64,000 nucleotides of DNA from Kitasatospora sp. MAA19 (GTDB lineage: Bacteria > Actinomycetota > Actinomycetes > Streptomycetales > Streptomycetaceae), in contig NZ_JARXYZ010000014.1 in the NCBI RefSeq assembly GCF_029894125.1, positions 162,285 to 226,284 on the forward strand. The letters run 5' to 3'. The translations under genes were made by a program, and so were the position numbers. The notes under the pieces are model-generated. The model saw only the letters and a list, made by a program, of their open reading frames with translations. It searched no databases and had not been told where the DNA came from. Every line of letters begins with the position of its first letter. Position 1 is the stretch's first letter. This document shows, piece by piece, positions 41,560 through 50,751 of this stretch.

Positions 41560-42345
41560 ATGTCAATGCAGGCAGCCGCCCCCGTGCCCGCCCACTCCTC
41601 CACCGGCTCCGCCGCCGCCCGGGCCACCGGGCTGAGCAAGTTCTACGGCCAGGGCGAGACCCGGGTGGTCGCCCTGGACGCGGTCTCGGTGGAGTTCGGA
41701 CGTGGCCGGTTCACCGCGATCATGGGGCCGTCCGGCTCCGGCAAGTCGACCCTGATGCACTGCATGGCGGGTCTCGACTCGGTCTCCGAAGGCTCCGCGC
41801 AGATCGGCGACACCGAGTTGTCCAGTCTGAACGACCGACAGCTCACCCGGCTGCGCCGGGAAAGCGTCGGTTTCGTCTTCCAGGCGTTCAACCTGCTGCC
41901 CACGCTGACGGCGCTGGAGAACATCACGCTGCCGATGGACATCGCGGGCCGCAGGCCGGACCGGCAGTGGCTGGACACGGTCGTGGCGACCGTCGGCCTC
42001 TCCGGACGGCTGAACCACCGCCCCGCCCAGCTGTCCGGCGGCCAGCAGCAGCGTGTCGCCGTGGCGCGCGCCCTCGCGTCCCGGCCGGAGATCATCTTCG
42101 CGGACGAGCCGACCGGCAATCTGGACTCCCGCGCCGGCTCCGAGATCCTGGGCTTCCTGCGGGAATCCGTAAGGGAGTTGGGCCAGACCGTCGTGATGGT
42201 CACCCACGACCCGGCGGCCGCCGCCTACGCCGACCGCGTGGTCTTCCTCGCCGACGGCCGGCTCACCGACGAGTTGCTCGCACCGACCGCCGAGGGCGTC
42301 CTGGACCGGATGAGGCGCTTCGACGCCAGGGCCCGCACGAGCTGA
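41560..42345 (+). CDS. ABC transporter ATPase, MacB/LolD-like
   Basis: A 261-residue ATPase with Walker A GPSGSGKST (56-64), Q loop FVFQAFNLLP, signature LSGGQQQRVAVARAL and Walker B IIFADEPTGNLDS, all typical of MacB-type exporters paired with FtsX-domain permeases. It is followed after 61 nt by such a permease. The system probably handles peptides or antibiotics at the membrane by mechanotransmission, not classical transport. Confidence 0.92.
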   Translation: MSMQAAAPVPAHSSTGSAAARATGLSKFYGQGETRVVALDAVSVEFGRGRFTAIMGPSGSGKSTLMHCMAGLDSVSEGSAQIGDTELSSLNDRQLTRLRRESVGFVFQAFNLLPTLTALENITLPMDIAGRRPDRQWLDTVVATVGLSGRLNHRPAQLSGGQQQRVAVARALASRPEIIFADEPTGNLDSRAGSEILGFLRESVRELGQTVVMVTHDPAAAAYADRVVFLADGRLTDELLAPTAEGVLDRMRRFDARARTS

Positions 42346-42406
42346 CCCCGCTCGCCCGCTCCCCGACCGGACTTCCGCCACGCACCCCAGAACCGGGACC
42401 ACCACC

Positions 42407-44980
42407 ATGCTGCGTACAGCCCTGCGCAACGTCTTCGCGCACAAAGCCCGATTGGCCATGACCGCCCTCGCGATCATGCTCGGCGTCGCCTTCGTCTCCG
42501 GCACGCTCGTCTTCGGCGACACCGTCACCGAGGCCCTTCGCGGCGCCTCCGCCAAGAGCCTCAAGGACGTCGCCGTGTCCGTACAGGCCGAGTCCCAGCG
42601 GAACTCCGACAGCGAGGCGGACGACGGCGTGTCCACGGCGCTCACCGGTGATCTCGCCGGGAAGGTCCGCGCCGTGCCCGGCGTCACGTCCGTGCGCCCC
42701 ATCGTCAACGGCACCGCCACCCTGGCCGCCAAGGACGGCCGACCGCTCAACGCCGACAGCAACTGGCAGAACCTGGCCACCAACTACTCACCGGACACAC
42801 CGAACAGCGACCGGGACAGCCGCTTCCCCGTCAGCGCCGGACACGGCCCCACCACCGGTGAGGAGATCGCTCTGGACCGCCGTACCGCCGAGAAGGCCGG
42901 CTACGCCGTCGGTGACTCCGTCCGCTTCGCCACCGACGGCCCCACCCTCACCAAGAAGCTGGTCGGCACCGTCGACACCGACGACCCGCGGGTGAGGGCG
43001 GGCGGCAGCCTCGCGCTCTTCGACACCAGGACCGCACAGCAGCTCTTCCTGCAGCCGGGCCGGTTCGACGAACTGGCCGTCGGCTCCGCACCCGGCACCG
43101 ACAACCAGGAGCTCGCCGACACGATCCGCGAGCTGCTGCCCGCCAAGGGCATCACGGTCACCAGCGGAGCCCAGCTCGCGCGCGAGCAGGCGGAGCGGAT
43201 CGCCGAGGACACCAAGGAGCTCACCCGGATGCTCCTCGGCTTCGCCGCGATCTCGCTGTTCGTCGGCGCCTTCATCATCGCCAACACCTTCACCATGCTG
43301 ATCGCCCAGCGAAGCCGTGAGACCGCGCTGCTGCGCGCCATCGGGGCCCTGCGGCGCCAGGTCGTCCGCGCGATCCTCATCGAGGCCGCGCTCCTCGGAC
43401 TCGCTGCCACCGCGGCCGGATTCGCCATCGGCATCGGTATCGCGACCGCCCTCAGGCCGCTCCTCGACGCGAGCGGCCTGAGCCTGCCGGACGGCCCCCT
43501 GGTCATCTCCGCGGACACACTCATCCGGTCCCTGGTGGTCGGCGTCGGCATCACCGTGCTCGCCGCCTGGCTGCCGTCCCGCAAGGCCGCGAAGGTCGCG
43601 CCGGTGGAGGCGCTGAGCACCGTCGACCAGGCGCCGCCCAAGCGTGGCATGGCGCTCCGCAACAGCCTCGGCGGGCTGCTCACCGGCGCCGGTGTCCTTT
43701 CCCTGCTGTACGTCTCCACGCAGAAGAACGGATCCGACAGCAACCTCTATGCCGCCGGACTCGGCTCGGTGCTCACGTTGACCGGCATGATCGTGATCGC
43801 ACCGCTGCTGTCCCGGCCGCTGATCCGGCTCGCGGGGGCAGCCACCACCCGGCTCTTCGGCGTCAGTGGCAAGCTCGCCAGGGAGAACGCGCTGCGCAAC
43901 CCGCGCCGCACCGCCGCCACCGCCTCCGCCCTGATGATCGGGCTCACCCTGATCACGGGCCTGAGCGTGACCGGCAACTCCATGAACGCCGCCCTCAAGG
44001 ACGCGGCGGTGCGGGGCCTGACCGCGGACTACAAGGTGTCCAACGCCGCCTTCGGTGGCATCGACCCCGCACTCGCCGCGAAGGTCGCCGAAGTCCCGGG
44101 CGTCGCGCAGGCCGCGCCCATCGCCTCCTCGACCCTGCGCGCGGGGGGCAGGTTCGCCTCGTTCACCGGCGCGGACCCGCAGCGGCTCGGCCAGGTCTCC
44201 GACCTGGAGTTCAGCAGCGGCTCGCTCGCGGACGTCGGCCCCGGCAGGATCGCGCTCTCCGACAAGCTGGCCAAGACCACCGGCCTGTCGAAGGGCGACA
44301 CCTTCCAAGGCACGCCGGGCTTCGGCCACGACACGAAGGAGCTGACCGTCGTCGGCGTCTACCGGCAGACCCGCGTCGTCGGCGACGCCCTGGGCACCCT
44401 GACCGACGTCCTGCCGTACGCGAACGGAGGGAAGCTCGACAGCATTCTGGTCAAGGCCGAGTCCGGCCGGACCACGAGCGGCCTCGACCAGGACATCCGC
44501 CAGGCCCTCGGCAACAGCCCGCTCCTCCAGGTGCAGAACCAGGACCAGTTGACGAAGGCGCAGTCCGGCCTGATCGACACGATGCTCACCATGATGTACG
44601 GGCTGCTCGGCATGACCGTCGCCATCGGAGTGCTCGGCGTCATCAACACCCTGGCCATGTCGGTCTTCGAACGGACCCGGGAGATCGGGCTGCTGCGCGC
44701 GATCGGCCTCGACAACAAGGGCGTCAAGCAGATGGTGCGCCTGGAATCGGTGGTGATCTCGCTGTTCGGTGCGGTCCTGGGCATGGGCACGGGGATCTTC
44801 CTGGCCTGGGCGTGCGGCAGCCTGTCCCGAACCTCGTTGCCGCAGTACGAGATCGTGCTGCCCTGGGCGCGGCTCGGCCTGTTCCTGCTGATCGGCCTGG
44901 CGATCGGGGTGCTGGCGGCGGTCTGGCCGGCCCGGCGGGCGGCCCGCCTGAACATGCTGCGGGCGATCAACGCGCAGTAG
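42407..44980 (+). CDS. FtsX-domain ABC permease
   Basis: An 857-residue permease. It has an N-terminal membrane helix, a large extracytoplasmic domain (about residues 40-240), three helices with the FtsX domain (about 275-390: FIIANTFTMLIAQRSRETAL), a helix near 425-470, a second extracytoplasmic domain (about 520-720) and a terminal FtsX domain (GVINTLAMSVFERTREIGLL). This duplicated layout is standard for actinobacterial MacB-like permeases. It forms the membrane part for the ATPase just upstream. Confidence 0.92.
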   Translation: MLRTALRNVFAHKARLAMTALAIMLGVAFVSGTLVFGDTVTEALRGASAKSLKDVAVSVQAESQRNSDSEADDGVSTALTGDLAGKVRAVPGVTSVRPIVNGTATLAAKDGRPLNADSNWQNLATNYSPDTPNSDRDSRFPVSAGHGPTTGEEIALDRRTAEKAGYAVGDSVRFATDGPTLTKKLVGTVDTDDPRVRAGGSLALFDTRTAQQLFLQPGRFDELAVGSAPGTDNQELADTIRELLPAKGITVTSGAQLAREQAERIAEDTKELTRMLLGFAAISLFVGAFIIANTFTMLIAQRSRETALLRAIGALRRQVVRAILIEAALLGLAATAAGFAIGIGIATALRPLLDASGLSLPDGPLVISADTLIRSLVVGVGITVLAAWLPSRKAAKVAPVEALSTVDQAPPKRGMALRNSLGGLLTGAGVLSLLYVSTQKNGSDSNLYAAGLGSVLTLTGMIVIAPLLSRPLIRLAGAATTRLFGVSGKLARENALRNPRRTAATASALMIGLTLITGLSVTGNSMNAALKDAAVRGLTADYKVSNAAFGGIDPALAAKVAEVPGVAQAAPIASSTLRAGGRFASFTGADPQRLGQVSDLEFSSGSLADVGPGRIALSDKLAKTTGLSKGDTFQGTPGFGHDTKELTVVGVYRQTRVVGDALGTLTDVLPYANGGKLDSILVKAESGRTTSGLDQDIRQALGNSPLLQVQNQDQLTKAQSGLIDTMLTMMYGLLGMTVAIGVLGVINTLAMSVFERTREIGLLRAIGLDNKGVKQMVRLESVVISLFGAVLGMGTGIFLAWACGSLSRTSLPQYEIVLPWARLGLFLLIGLAIGVLAAVWPARRAARLNMLRAINAQ

Positions 44981-45044
44981 CGCGGGGGCGGACTCGCACC
45001 GGCGTGCGACGAGACCGTGAGCGTCGGTGCCGTGTGGTGCCCGG

Positions 45045-45085
45045 CCGCCAGGCCCCCGTTCGCTTCGCGGCTGGGGGCCTGGCGG
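45045..45085 (+). terminator. Hairpin terminator of the ABC operon
   Basis: A perfect 13-bp stem (CCGCCAGGCCCCC / GGGGGCCTGGCGG) with a 15-nt loop, 64 nt beyond the permease stop. Confidence 0.8.
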
Positions 45086-45642
45086 CTTCGCGTGCGCTCC
45101 CGGCCGCCGTGCCCAACGCGCCGACTGCGGTGAGGAGTCGGGCGAACACGCCGTCCGGCGCCGCTAGCAGACGCCTCGGCAGTGGACAAGGGCGGCAGGT
45201 GGCGGGACCTCGCCAAGCGGATGTCAAGAATCCGTATGGGAAATTCTACAGGGATGTAAAAGTCGATTTGGCCACACTCGGTGCCGCGCCCGGAATCGGC
45301 GCTCGATGGCCGATCGGGCGTTGGTGCAGGCGGTCGGCCGTGGTTCGGGTGGCAACCCTCTGCAAGACGGGGTGAATTGCACGGTTTTGTCGCCCTCTGG
45401 AGAGTCCCTTCGGGCTGGCGGGACCTGGCCAATAGCTGATGGAGACCTGTCAATTCACCTGATGGATTGTCATGCTTTTGGCTAGCCCCGACGGCAGCCC
45501 CACCCCCACCCCTTGGTGGCCCGCCGCTCGAACGCCCGGGGTTTCAGCACGTCAGCGCCCATTCCGCCCCACAGGTGCCGACCCCGGCCCCCGGAACGCG
45601 GCGCGACCGCGTCCACACGCGGTTTCCCGGAAGGACTCGTAC
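45086..45642. other. Long upstream region of the metalloprotease gene
   Basis: About 560 nt without a convincing gene. A more AT-rich tract at about 45221-45270 and another at 45445-45485 (with TGTCAATT and TTGTCATG) are the best places for promoter or regulator sites, but no hexamer pair is convincing. Confidence 0.5.
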
Positions 45643-47280
45643 GTGAAGCGAAAGCTCGCGGCCGTCGCCGTACTCTCGGCCACCGCCCTGCTGACCGGTG
45701 TGATCCAGGTGAGCACCGCCGCCCAGGCCAGTCCCGTCGCCGGCCTCCAGGCCCAGGCCGACCACCAGCACGCTGCCGTGCTCGCGCTGGCCGGCGGCCA
45801 GTCCGGCCCGCTCGCCAAGGCCCTCGCCCTCGGTGGCCAGGAGAAGCTCGTCGCCAAGGACGCCGTGGTGGACAAGGACGGCACCCGGCACCTGCGCTTC
45901 GAGCGCACCTACGCCGGCCTGCCGGTGCTCGGCGGCGACCTGGTGGTCCACCAGAAGGCCGACGGCTCGGTCAAGTCGGTCGACAAGGCGGTCTCCGCCA
46001 GGATCGCACTGCCGAGCCTGACCCCGCAGATCCCGGCCGACCAGGCCGCCACGCAGGCCACCGGCGCGGTCCAGGCCACCGTCGGGGTCACCGTCGACGC
46101 CGACGAGTCCCCGCTGGCCGATGTCCACCAGAGCGGCAAGGCCGAACTGGTGGTCTGGGCGAGCGACGGCAACCCGCGCCTGGCGTACCGGACCACCGTC
46201 GAGGGCGTGCGCGCCGACGGCACCCCGAGCAACCAGGTGCTCGTCACCGACGCCGCCACCGGCAAGGTGCTGTCGACCCACGAGAAGATCCAGACCGCCG
46301 CCGGCACCGGCAAGGGCGTGTTCGTCGGCCAGGTGCCGCTCACCACCGCGCAGAACGGCTCCAGCTACTCGCTGAAGGACGACAGCCGCGGCGGCCAGTC
46401 CACCAGCGACATGAACAACGGGACCTCGGGCAACGGCTCGCTGTTCGCCAACACCTCCAACAGCTTCGGCGACGGCACCGCCGGCAACCGCGAATCCGCC
46501 GCCGTGGACGCCCAGTTCGGCGCCGCCACCACCTGGGACTTCTACAAGAACACCTTCGGGCGCAACGGCATCCGCAACGACGGCGTCGGCGCCGCCAGCC
46601 GTGTCCACTACGGCTCCAACTACGTCAACGCCTTCTGGGACGACAGCTGCTTCTGCATGTCCTACGGCGACGGCAACGGCGACGCCGCCCCGCTCACCGA
46701 GATCGACGTGGCCGGCCACGAGATGAGCCACGGCGTCACCGCGGCCACGGCGAACCTCAACTACTCGGGTGAGTCCGGCGGCCTCAACGAGGCCACCTCC
46801 GACATCATGGGCACGATGGTCGAGTGGTACGCCAACCTGCCCTCCAACCCGCCGAACTACTGGATCGGCGAGCTGATCAACCTGCGCGGTGACGGCAGCC
46901 CGCTGCGCTACATGGACCAGCCGAGCAAGGACGGCCAGTCCGCCGACTCCTGGTCCGCCGACGTGGGCAACCTGGACGTGCACTACTCGTCGGGCGTGGC
47001 GAACCACTTCTTCTACCTGCTGTCCGAGGGCAGCGGCGCGAAGACCATCAACGGGTTCAACTACAACAGCCCGACGTCCGACGGTTCGACGCTCGCCGGC
47101 ATCGGCCGGGACAAGGCCGCGCAGATCTGGTACCGCGCGCTGACCGTCTACTTCACCTCCACCACCGACTACGCGGGCGCCCGGGCGGGCACCCTCAGCG
47201 CGGCGGCGGACCTGTACGGCAACGGCAGCGCCGAGTACAACGCGGTCGCGGCCACCTGGACGGCGGTCAACGTCAACTGA
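45643..47280 (+). CDS. Secreted M4 family metalloprotease (thermolysin/griselysin-like)
   Basis: A 545-residue prepro-protease. The GTG start has GGAAGGA 7 nt upstream. A signal peptide (KRKLAAVAVLSATALLTGVI, then AAQAS) is followed by an FTP/PepSY propeptide (about residues 35-210) and the catalytic domain. Zinc ligands are H359 and H363 in GHEMSHGVTAA and the Glu of GGLNEATSD near residue 383; the active-site base is E360. A later DVHYSSGVANHFFYLL carries the catalytic His. It degrades extracellular proteins and matures by autocleavage. Confidence 0.93.
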   Translation: MKRKLAAVAVLSATALLTGVIQVSTAAQASPVAGLQAQADHQHAAVLALAGGQSGPLAKALALGGQEKLVAKDAVVDKDGTRHLRFERTYAGLPVLGGDLVVHQKADGSVKSVDKAVSARIALPSLTPQIPADQAATQATGAVQATVGVTVDADESPLADVHQSGKAELVVWASDGNPRLAYRTTVEGVRADGTPSNQVLVTDAATGKVLSTHEKIQTAAGTGKGVFVGQVPLTTAQNGSSYSLKDDSRGGQSTSDMNNGTSGNGSLFANTSNSFGDGTAGNRESAAVDAQFGAATTWDFYKNTFGRNGIRNDGVGAASRVHYGSNYVNAFWDDSCFCMSYGDGNGDAAPLTEIDVAGHEMSHGVTAATANLNYSGESGGLNEATSDIMGTMVEWYANLPSNPPNYWIGELINLRGDGSPLRYMDQPSKDGQSADSWSADVGNLDVHYSSGVANHFFYLLSEGSGAKTINGFNYNSPTSDGSTLAGIGRDKAAQIWYRALTVYFTSTTDYAGARAGTLSAAADLYGNGSAEYNAVAATWTAVNVN

Positions 47281-48160
47281 CACCCGCCTGAGTGGGGCCC
47301 TGCCGATCCGTGGGTGCCGGCCGGCAGGGCCGAGCGGCGGGGGCGACGGTGTGCGGACCACCGTCGCCCCCGCCGTCATGTGCGTGGCCGCCCGGGGCGA
47401 TGGGTGCGGTCTGGACGGTCTCGACGGTCTGGATGGTTTGGGCGGTTTGGATGGTTTGGGCGGTGGGGGTGCGGCGGCGGTAGTGCTGCTCGGTCGCGGT
47501 GCAGGCGGCGAGCAGCAGGGCGGACGCCGCCGCGCCGGCGGTGATCGCGAACGGCGCGGCGGGCCCGAAGCGCGTGGTGGCCCAGCCGCCGAGGAAGGTG
47601 CCCGCCGACTGTGCCAGGATCAACGCGCTGACCAGCGCCGCCATCGCCTCGCCCAGCCGGACGGTCGGCACCGTCCGTTCGACCAGGCCGAACATCGTGA
47701 TCATCTGCGGTGCGACCGCCACCCCGAGGAGGCCCACGGCGGCGGTCAGCGTCCACAGGCCCCCGCCGGAGACGAGCAGGACGCAGGCGGCGGCGAACAG
47801 CAGGACGGTGCCCGCCCGCAGCCGGGACGCCAGCTCCCACCGGGCGGGCAGACCCGCGGCGGCGATCCCGGCCAGGGAACTGGTGAAGCCGATGAAGCCG
47901 TAGAGCAGCCCGGCGGCGCCCGGTCGGCCCAGCGCCTCGGTGGTCGCGGTCACGCCGACCTGCACCGAGCCGAAGCACGCGCCCAGCAGCGCCATCCCGG
48001 CCAGCAGCAGGACGTAGGGCGTGCTCAGCAGGCGTTCGGCGGAGCGGGCCGGGGGTTTCGGGACGCCGGGGGAGGCCGTCGGATGCAGCGCGAACAGGGT
48101 CGCGCAGACGCCGGACAGCGCGGCGGCCACGAGCAGCCCGACGGCGGGGGAGCGACTCCT
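47273..48160 (-). pseudogene. 5'-truncated MFS transporter remnant
   Basis: The frame encodes roughly the C-terminal half of an MFS protein: about seven helices starting around helix 6 (SPAVGLLVAAALSGVCATLF), through LLYGFIGFTSSLAGIAAAGL and APFAITAGAAASALLLAACT. Helices 1-5 and motif A are missing. The only in-frame start is a GTG at 48130 with no ribosome site; upstream the frame runs through a terminator hairpin into the stop of the MerR gene. The 3' end also runs on, through a TIQTAQTIQTVETVQT repeat and the protease terminator, to 47273. Both ends look eroded, so it is probably non-functional. Confidence 0.75.
47339..47371 (+). terminator. Terminator of the metalloprotease gene
   Basis: A perfect 13-bp stem (GGGGGCGACGGTG / CACCGTCGCCCCC) with a 7-nt loop, 58 nt after the protease stop. 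It lies inside the run-on tail of the degenerate MFS frame. Confidence 0.8.
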
Positions 48161-48164
48161 CCAA

Positions 48165-48199
48165 CGGGCGGGCAGGGCGCGGGAATCCCTGCCCGCCCG
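48165..48199 (-). terminator. Hairpin terminator of the MerR gene
   Basis: A perfect 13-bp stem (CGGGCGGGCAGGG / CCCTGCCCGCCCG) with a 9-nt loop, 9 nt beyond the MerR stop. Confidence 0.8.
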
Positions 48200-48208
48200 C
48201 TGGGGCGG

Positions 48209-48997
48209 CTACGCCTCGGTACCGTTCTCCCGTCGCTGGCGCAGCAGTTCGTCGTACTCGGCGTGCACCCGCCGGTCCATCGCGAGGGCGAACTGGGCGT
48301 CGACGACCGTGCGGGCCAGCGGCCTCACCCGCAGGATGCGTTCGGTGAGCCGGCCCGCCTCGCCGGGCGGCAGTGGGGTGTCGGCGGCGAGGGCGCCGAG
48401 CAGGTGCTCGCTGACCACGTCGATGAAGATCTCGGCGATGGCGTCCACGTGCTCCTGGGTGCGCCGGCTGGCGTCCAGCACCACCGACAGCGGCACGCCC
48501 TCGGCGACGAGTGCGGTGGTGGCGTCCATCAAGCGGCGGCTGACGTGGGTGATCCCGTCGTCCTCGATCGTGATGTAGCCCTGGGTGATCGACTCAGCGG
48601 TGTTCTCCTCGGTGAGTTGGTCGCCGAAGACGGCCTTGAGTTCGTCCCAGTCCAGGCGCACCGGGGTCTCGTCCGACCAGGGGGCGACGATGGCCGCCTC
48701 CAGTCCGATCAGCTCGGCGACGTCCCGTCCGCTCTCGCCGGCGCCGATCAGTTCGGCGATGCCGCCCAGGGTGTGGCCGCGTTCCAGCAGCTCGCCGATC
48801 ATCCGCAGTCGGGCCAGGTGCTCCTCGCCGTACCAGGCGATCCGGCCCTCCTTGCGGGGTGGCTGGAGCAGTTTGCGCTCGCGGTAGAAGCGCAGTGTCC
48901 GGGTGGTGATGCCGGCCGCCTCGGCCAGTTCCTCCACCCGGTACTCGCGTTTTCTGTCGCCCGCAGCAGCTCTGACCTTGTCCACGGCGATCAGCAT
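48209..48997 (-). CDS. MerR family transcriptional regulator
   Basis: A 262-residue regulator. The winged helix at residues 18-85 is YRVEELAEAAGITTRTLRFY, then RKLLQPPRKEGRIAWYGEEH, followed by the coiled dimer helix and a large C-terminal domain of about 140 residues (VAEGVPLSVVLDASRRTQEH) of unknown ligand specificity. A near-ideal GGAGGTGA ribosome site precedes the ATG at 48997. It is divergent from a monooxygenase operon that it probably controls. Confidence 0.9.
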   Translation of the reverse strand: MLIAVDKVRAAAGDRKREYRVEELAEAAGITTRTLRFYRERKLLQPPRKEGRIAWYGEEHLARLRMIGELLERGHTLGGIAELIGAGESGRDVAELIGLEAAIVAPWSDETPVRLDWDELKAVFGDQLTEENTAESITQGYITIEDDGITHVSRRLMDATTALVAEGVPLSVVLDASRRTQEHVDAIAEIFIDVVSEHLLGALAADTPLPPGEAGRLTERILRVRPLARTVVDAQFALAMDRRVHAEYDELLRQRRENGTEA

Positions 48998-49082
48998 AGG
49001 TCCGTCACCTCCGAAGGCTCCCGGAATCCGGGTGGTCGTGCTTCTTCCATCCGGTGTCAGCAAGGACTACCCTGCCCATCAT

Positions 49083-49098
49083 GCCAGTGATTACTGGC
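49083..49098. promoter_or_regulatory. Inverted repeat in MerR / monooxygenase intergenic region
   Basis: GCCAGTGATTACTGGC: 6-bp perfect arms around GATT, 88 nt before the monooxygenase start. It is a good operator candidate for the divergent regulator, although MerR sites usually sit inside a long promoter spacer that I could not define. Confidence 0.45.
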
Positions 49099-49185
49099 GC
49101 GATTGGCGGGCTCCCGGGACCGCCCCGGGGGCAGCACCAGAACGGCAGCGCGAAGATCACCGCCCCACCCTCACGAGGAGGCCGC

Positions 49186-50751
49186 ATGGCATCCAGCAGC
49201 AAGCGCCCCCGCTCCGGCACGTCCGGCGCCTCGACGGCGGACGAGGCCGTCCCGCACGTCCGGGTGGCGGTGATCGGCTCCGGCTTCGGCGGCCTCGGCG
49301 CCGCGGTCCGGCTGCGCCGCGCCGGGATCACCGACTTCGTCGTCCTGGAGCGCGCGGACTCGGTCGGCGGCACCTGGCGCGACAACAGCTACCCCGGCTG
49401 CGCCTGCGACGTGCCCTCCCACCTCTACTCCTTCTCCTTCGCGCCGAACCCGGAGTGGCCGCGCAGCTTCTCCGGCCAGCCGGACATCCGCGCATACCTG
49501 GAGAAGGTCGCCACCGTCTTCGGCCTGCGCCCGCACCTGCGGTTCAACACCGAAGTGCTGGAGGCCCGTTGGGAGGTCGAGCAGACCCGTTGGCGGATCA
49601 CCACCTCGGCCGGTCAGTGGACCGCCGACGCCGTGGTCTCCGCCGCCGGGCCGCTCGCCGACCCGCAGATCCCCGACCTGCCGGGGCTCGACGCCTTCCC
49701 CGGCAAGGTGTTCCACTCCTCCCGCTGGGACCACGACTACGACCTGACCGGCAAGCGAGTCGCGATCGTCGGGACCGGCGCCTCGGCCGCCCAGATCATC
49801 CCGTCGATTCAGCCGCAGGTAGGCAAGTTGACGGTATTTCAACGAACCCCGGCGTGGGTCCTGCCGCGCCGTGACCGCGAGATCAGCCAGCTGGAGAAGT
49901 GGCTGCACAGCCGTCTGCCGGTGACCGGCGCCATCCGCCGCGGCACCCTGTTCGCGCTCCGCGAGCTCCAGGTGGACGCCTTCGTGCGCCGCCCCGGGCT
50001 GCTGCGCGTGGTCCAGCAAATCGCCGAACGCCACATCGCCCAGGGCGTGTCCGACCCGGCCCTGCGCGCCAAGCTCACCCCGGACTACCGGATCGGCTGC
50101 AAGCGGATCCTGCTCAGCAACACCTACTACCCGGCGCTCGCCGCGGCCAACACCGAGGTCGTCGCCTCCGGTCTGCGCGAACTGCGCGGCTCCACCCTGG
50201 TCGCCGCCGACGGCAGCGAGCACGAGGTGGACGCCATCGTCTTCGGCACCGGTTTCCACGTCACCGACATGCCCATCGGGGCCCGGGTGTTCGGCGCCGA
50301 CGGCACCAGCCTGGCCGAGGAGTGGAAGGACGGGATGGAGGCACTGCGCGGCTCGACCGTGCACGGCTTCCCGAACCTGTTCTTCGTGATCGGCCCCAAC
50401 ACCGGCCTCGGCAACAGCTCGATGATCCTCATGATCGAGTCCCAACTCAACTACCTGATCGACGCGCTGACCACGCTCGGATCGATCGGCGCCACCGCGA
50501 TGCAGCCCACCGCCCGGGCCCAGCGGCAGTGGAACCTCGAACTGCAGCACCGGATGGACCGTACCGTCTGGACCACCGGCGGCTGCCGCAGCTGGTACCT
50601 GGACCCGAACGGCAAGAACACCGTGCTCTGGCCCGGCTCCACCACGGCGTTCCGCCGCGCCACCCGTAAGGTCGACCTCGGCGAGTACGAGCTGATCATG
50701 CGTGCCGGACAGGGCGCCGCCGCCCGTACCGCCCAGGAGGTGTCCGCGTGA
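49186..50751 (+). CDS. Flavin-containing monooxygenase, Baeyer-Villiger type
   Basis: A 521-residue FAD/NADPH enzyme. FAD-binding GSGFGGLG is at residues 31-38, the Baeyer-Villiger fingerprint FPGKVFHSSRWD at 171-182 and the NADPH-binding GTGASAAQ at 196-203. The N-terminal 20 residues are disordered. GGAGG precedes the ATG by 5-6 nt. Such enzymes oxidise ketones to esters. The next gene, a hydrolase, could split the ester, and the SDR could interconvert alcohols and ketones. The triad resembles the mymA-lipR-sadH group of mycobacteria. The stop overlaps the hydrolase start. Confidence 0.9.
   Translation: MASSSKRPRSGTSGASTADEAVPHVRVAVIGSGFGGLGAAVRLRRAGITDFVVLERADSVGGTWRDNSYPGCACDVPSHLYSFSFAPNPEWPRSFSGQPDIRAYLEKVATVFGLRPHLRFNTEVLEARWEVEQTRWRITTSAGQWTADAVVSAAGPLADPQIPDLPGLDAFPGKVFHSSRWDHDYDLTGKRVAIVGTGASAAQIIPSIQPQVGKLTVFQRTPAWVLPRRDREISQLEKWLHSRLPVTGAIRRGTLFALRELQVDAFVRRPGLLRVVQQIAERHIAQGVSDPALRAKLTPDYRIGCKRILLSNTYYPALAAANTEVVASGLRELRGSTLVAADGSEHEVDAIVFGTGFHVTDMPIGARVFGADGTSLAEEWKDGMEALRGSTVHGFPNLFFVIGPNTGLGNSSMILMIESQLNYLIDALTTLGSIGATAMQPTARAQRQWNLELQHRMDRTVWTTGGCRSWYLDPNGKNTVLWPGSTTAFRRATRKVDLGEYELIMRAGQGAAARTAQEVSA

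Noticed and set aside
45472..45642. Upstream in-frame extension of the M4 protease from an ATG at 45472
   Set aside because: The extension would put about 57 residues before a clear signal peptide, while the GTG at 45643 has a good ribosome site.
49186..50751. Lysine/ornithine N-hydroxylase for the siderophore
   Set aside because: It carries the Baeyer-Villiger fingerprint FxGxxxHxxxW and sits with a hydrolase and an SDR, 17 kb from the siderophore genes and without an iron box.
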